A DNA stretch of 7,735 nt from Planctomycetota bacterium (GTDB taxonomy: Bacteria; Planctomycetota; Phycisphaerae; WQYP01). Positions 6,262-7,735 of this stretch are shown here, piece by piece. The notes under the pieces were generated by a model. That model had not been told where the DNA came from. It saw only the letters and a program-made list of their open reading frames with translations, and did not search any database. Location of the stretch: positions 1 to 7,735 of the forward strand of contig JAKATV010000017.1 of assembly GCA_021818565.1 (NCBI GenBank), written 5' to 3'. Both the position numbers and the translations under genes were made by a program. How positions within the stretch are numbered: the first letter of the stretch is position 1; each line of letters begins with the position of its first letter.

Positions 6262-6687
6262 ATGTCTTCTGATCATGCAAAACCCGTAGTTCCGGCCCGT
6301 TCGCATATTCTTTCCATTCAAACCTTGGTGGTGGTTTGGATCATTCTTTGCGCCCTGGCCATTGGCAATTTATATATTGCCAAATTGCATCTCGGTCCGC
6401 CTACCGTATTTATTGAGCTTGGTGTGGCTATTATCATGGCGGTAATCAGCGCTCTGTATTTCATGCACTTGCGCTATGACAGCCTCTTTTCTGTCGCCAT
6501 TTTGCTGCTTACGTTGATATTCATCACGCTGTTTATTTCTTTTGTTATTATTGACGTGAAGGCCGATCAGCCGCAGATGTATTCCGGTGAGGCGCAGGAA
6601 ATGGTGCAAATTGAGCAGCACGTGGCGGGGTCCAATTCCACCCCGCCAGTGGCCGCAAAACCCGCGACCCCCGCGCCAGCCAAATAA
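6262..6687 (+). CDS. coxD: Cytochrome c oxidase subunit IV (prokaryotic type)
   Basis: 141 residues, with three membrane helices at about 20-41, 48-68 and 76-98. The segment A-L-Y-F-M-H-L-R-Y-D between the second and third helices is typical of the small prokaryotic subunit IV (COX4_pro/CyoD-like) family, whose members help assemble or stabilise the subunit I metal centre. After the third helix comes an extra hydrophilic tail of about 40 residues that ends in an Ala/Pro/Lys run, longer than in most relatives. The sequence GTTGAGG (6251-6257) serves as ribosome binding site 4 bases before the ATG. The gene follows coxC by 62 bases and is probably cotranscribed with it. No metal-binding motif is visible. 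Confidence 0.88.
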   Translation: MSSDHAKPVVPARSHILSIQTLVVVWIILCALAIGNLYIAKLHLGPPTVFIELGVAIIMAVISALYFMHLRYDSLFSVAILLLTLIFITLFISFVIIDVKADQPQMYSGEAQEMVQIEQHVAGSNSTPPVAAKPATPAPAK

Positions 6688-6895
6688 CGCAAAGCGGGTA
6701 ATGTGAGTGCGGGAGACCCCTTCAATTTAGGTTGTGCGTGTCTCTCTGCGACGGCGTAATGGCAGGCCGGTACCCTTGTAGGGTGTATTCCCGCTTGGTT
6801 GGTTGGAGGCTGTTCCATTGTGGTGCAGGTTTTCCGGCCCGCCATCCAACGGAATAATATGGCCTGTCATTCAAACGCGAAGGCTGGGAATTTTT
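6688..6895 (+). other. 208-base intergenic region between coxD and the second coxC-like gene
   Basis: This is the longest gap in the block. It contains a small perfect hairpin, ACCCT-TGT-AGGGT (6772-6784, extendable by two G-U pairs), with no T-tract after it, and three tandem TTGG units (6795-6806). A weak -10-like TAATAT lies at 6855-6860, with only a 3/6 -35 match (TTTCCG, 6831-6836). An in-frame TTG at 6803 opens a 31-codon extension of the next gene. That extension is not membrane-like and has no family character, so I treat it as non-coding. Confidence 0.5.
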
Positions 6896-7582
6896 ATGAC
6901 CGGGGAACTCCAACCTGAAACACCGGATTTCTCCAAACGCTACGGCGGGAAGTCCCTGCACGTTCCCGGTGCGGGCACTCTTGGCGTTTTGCTGCTGGTC
7001 GGATCACTATCGGTTCTGTTTATTTCAAGTCTCATTGGTTACATCTGTTATTGGTATTCCTTTCCACGCCCGGTCACCGTGCATCTGCCATGGGGACTAT
7101 GGCTTAGCACCACGGTTCTGCTGATCAGCAGCCTGACCATCCATTGGGCCTGGGTCGCCATTCGTCATGACCTCCAACGTTCCAGTCAGTTGGCTCTTGT
7201 GATCACACTGATCCTGGGAATCACCTTCCTTGGATTACAATGCTGGAATTGGGCGGAAATTTATGGTGCGTTGCAAAGCGCTGACCATGCGCTCAAGGCC
7301 CTGCATCCGCAATACGTTTCACCCATCGGCGGCATGCGCATGGCCCATGCCCTGATTTATGAAAAACAGGCCATGTTCGCCGCATTTTTTTTCTTTACCG
7401 TCATGCACGCTGTTCACGTTCTGGGCGGATTAATCCCTCTGGGCGCGGTCAACGTCAAGGCTCGCCGCGGTGTCTATTCCCGCAACTACCACCCCGGTGT
7501 ACGCTATTGCCTGATCTACTGGCACTTCCTCGACGCCGCCTGGATTCTGATTCTCATCACGCTGCTGATCACGTTTAAATAA
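6896..7582 (+). CDS. Second, divergent cytochrome c oxidase subunit III-like protein
   Basis: 228 residues from the ATG at 6896, preceded by CTGGGAA at 6885-6891 as a weak ribosome binding site. It belongs to the COX3 family by topology and motifs: five helices at about 27-52, 65-88, 98-118, 158-187 and 204-226, with M-H171-A-V-H174-V-L-G-G in the fourth and Y-W-H210-F-L-D213-A-A-W in the fifth. It is distant from the CoxC upstream. In its first helix the family Glu is absent (V-G-S-L-S-V-L-F), while the Y-W-H-F motif that CoxC lost is kept. The loop between helices three and four is about 40 residues, the ordinary size. A paired second subunit III is something I recall from planctomycete-like oxidase operons. 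It could be a structural subunit, an assembly-stage replacement for CoxC, or a partner for proton-uptake control. The family call is firm, the exact role is not. Confidence 0.85.
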   Translation: MTGELQPETPDFSKRYGGKSLHVPGAGTLGVLLLVGSLSVLFISSLIGYICYWYSFPRPVTVHLPWGLWLSTTVLLISSLTIHWAWVAIRHDLQRSSQLALVITLILGITFLGLQCWNWAEIYGALQSADHALKALHPQYVSPIGGMRMAHALIYEKQAMFAAFFFFTVMHAVHVLGGLIPLGAVNVKARRGVYSRNYHPGVRYCLIYWHFLDAAWILILITLLITFK

Positions 7583-7735
7583 TCACAGTTTTTTCTAAAG
7601 TGCTTTCTTCACGTTGTCCGGCGGCTAGTGCTCTGTCACGCCTAAATATTAGGATTGACGGAGGGCCAGGGGGCTGTGGGCGCGAAGCGAGGAGGATTGT
7701 GTATGGGAACATACATTGACGACGAGCGACAAAGC
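7583..7735 (+). other. Region after the oxidase block: short inverted repeats, possible mobile-element edge
   Basis: The first part holds a run of six T (7589-7594) without a convincing stem before it. Farther on, CCTAA-ATA-TTAGG (7641-7653) is a 5-bp stem with a 3-base loop, followed by a G-rich stretch (7659-7682). TGTATG-GGAA-CATACA (7700-7715) is a perfect 6-bp stem. The base composition and short palindromes differ from the oxidase gaps and resemble what is seen at the end of an insertion sequence or of a dispersed non-coding repeat. The second end is outside the window, so this cannot be shown here. Confidence 0.3.
7703..7735 (+). CDS. Start of an unidentified gene cut by the window edge
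   Basis: An ATG at 7703 is preceded by AGGAGGA (7690-7696), the strongest Shine-Dalgarno match in the window, 6 bases away. The frame stays open to the end and reads MGTYIDDERQS, too short to place in a family. The start codon lies inside the TGTATG/CATACA palindrome, so a hairpin could hide it. It might be the first codons of a transposase if the surrounding sequence is an insertion sequence end, or an ordinary gene, or chance. Confidence 0.25.
   Translation, partial: MGTYIDDERQS

Noticed and set aside
6803..6895. 31-codon upstream extension of the second coxC-like gene from a TTG
   Set aside because: It encodes no hydrophobic or family-like sequence and needs a rare start; the ATG at 6896 gives a normal COX3-family length.
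7565..7594. Intrinsic terminator after the last oxidase gene
   Set aside because: There is a run of six T, but the only stem before it is four A-T-rich pairs with a long loop, too weak to call.

Overview
The window is one strand-consistent gene block, all on the + strand, for a caa3-type (cytochrome c-fused) heme-copper terminal oxidase of aerobic respiration. In order it holds: the 3' part of a membrane-anchored monoheme cytochrome c gene (left end open at the window edge); a SCO1/SenC copper chaperone; oxidase subunit II (coxB) carrying two extra cytochrome c domains; subunit I (coxA); subunit III (coxC); a small subunit IV (coxD); and a second, divergent subunit III-like gene. The last about 150 bases leave the oxidase block and end in a well-placed ribosome binding site and the first codons of an unidentified gene, possibly the edge of a mobile element.

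How the parts work together (family knowledge plus inference): electrons from a quinol:cytochrome c oxidoreductase would reach the cytochrome c modules (the separate anchored protein and the two domains fused to CoxB), pass to CuA in CoxB, then to heme a and the heme a3/CuB site in CoxA, where O2 is reduced and protons are pumped. SCO would deliver copper or thiol redox equivalents for CuA. CoxC, CoxD and the second CoxC-like protein are membrane subunits around CoxA. Subunit I has the Tyr-Ser motif of type A2 oxidases in place of the helix VI glutamate, like the caa3 oxidases of Rhodothermus and Thermus.

Organism: a Gram-negative-type aerobic bacterium of moderate GC. The gene order (membrane cytochrome c, SCO, coxB, coxA, coxC, coxD, second coxC) and the SCO C-terminal extension are reminiscent of oxidase operons lying downstream of Alternative Complex III in Planctomycetota and related phyla. 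This is a recollection of family patterns, not a search result, and no Complex III gene is inside the window. No heme A synthase, protoheme farnesyltransferase, tRNA, rRNA or CRISPR is seen.

The most notable points are: three homologous cytochrome c modules across two genes, two of them about 85 percent identical in protein and sharing a nearly identical DNA tract; the diheme form of subunit II; two subunit III paralogs that have each lost a different conserved residue; an enlarged periplasmic loop in CoxC; a structured leader with a good extended -10 upstream of sco; and hairpins between coxA and coxC. I see a variant of a known respiratory system rather than a wholly new one.
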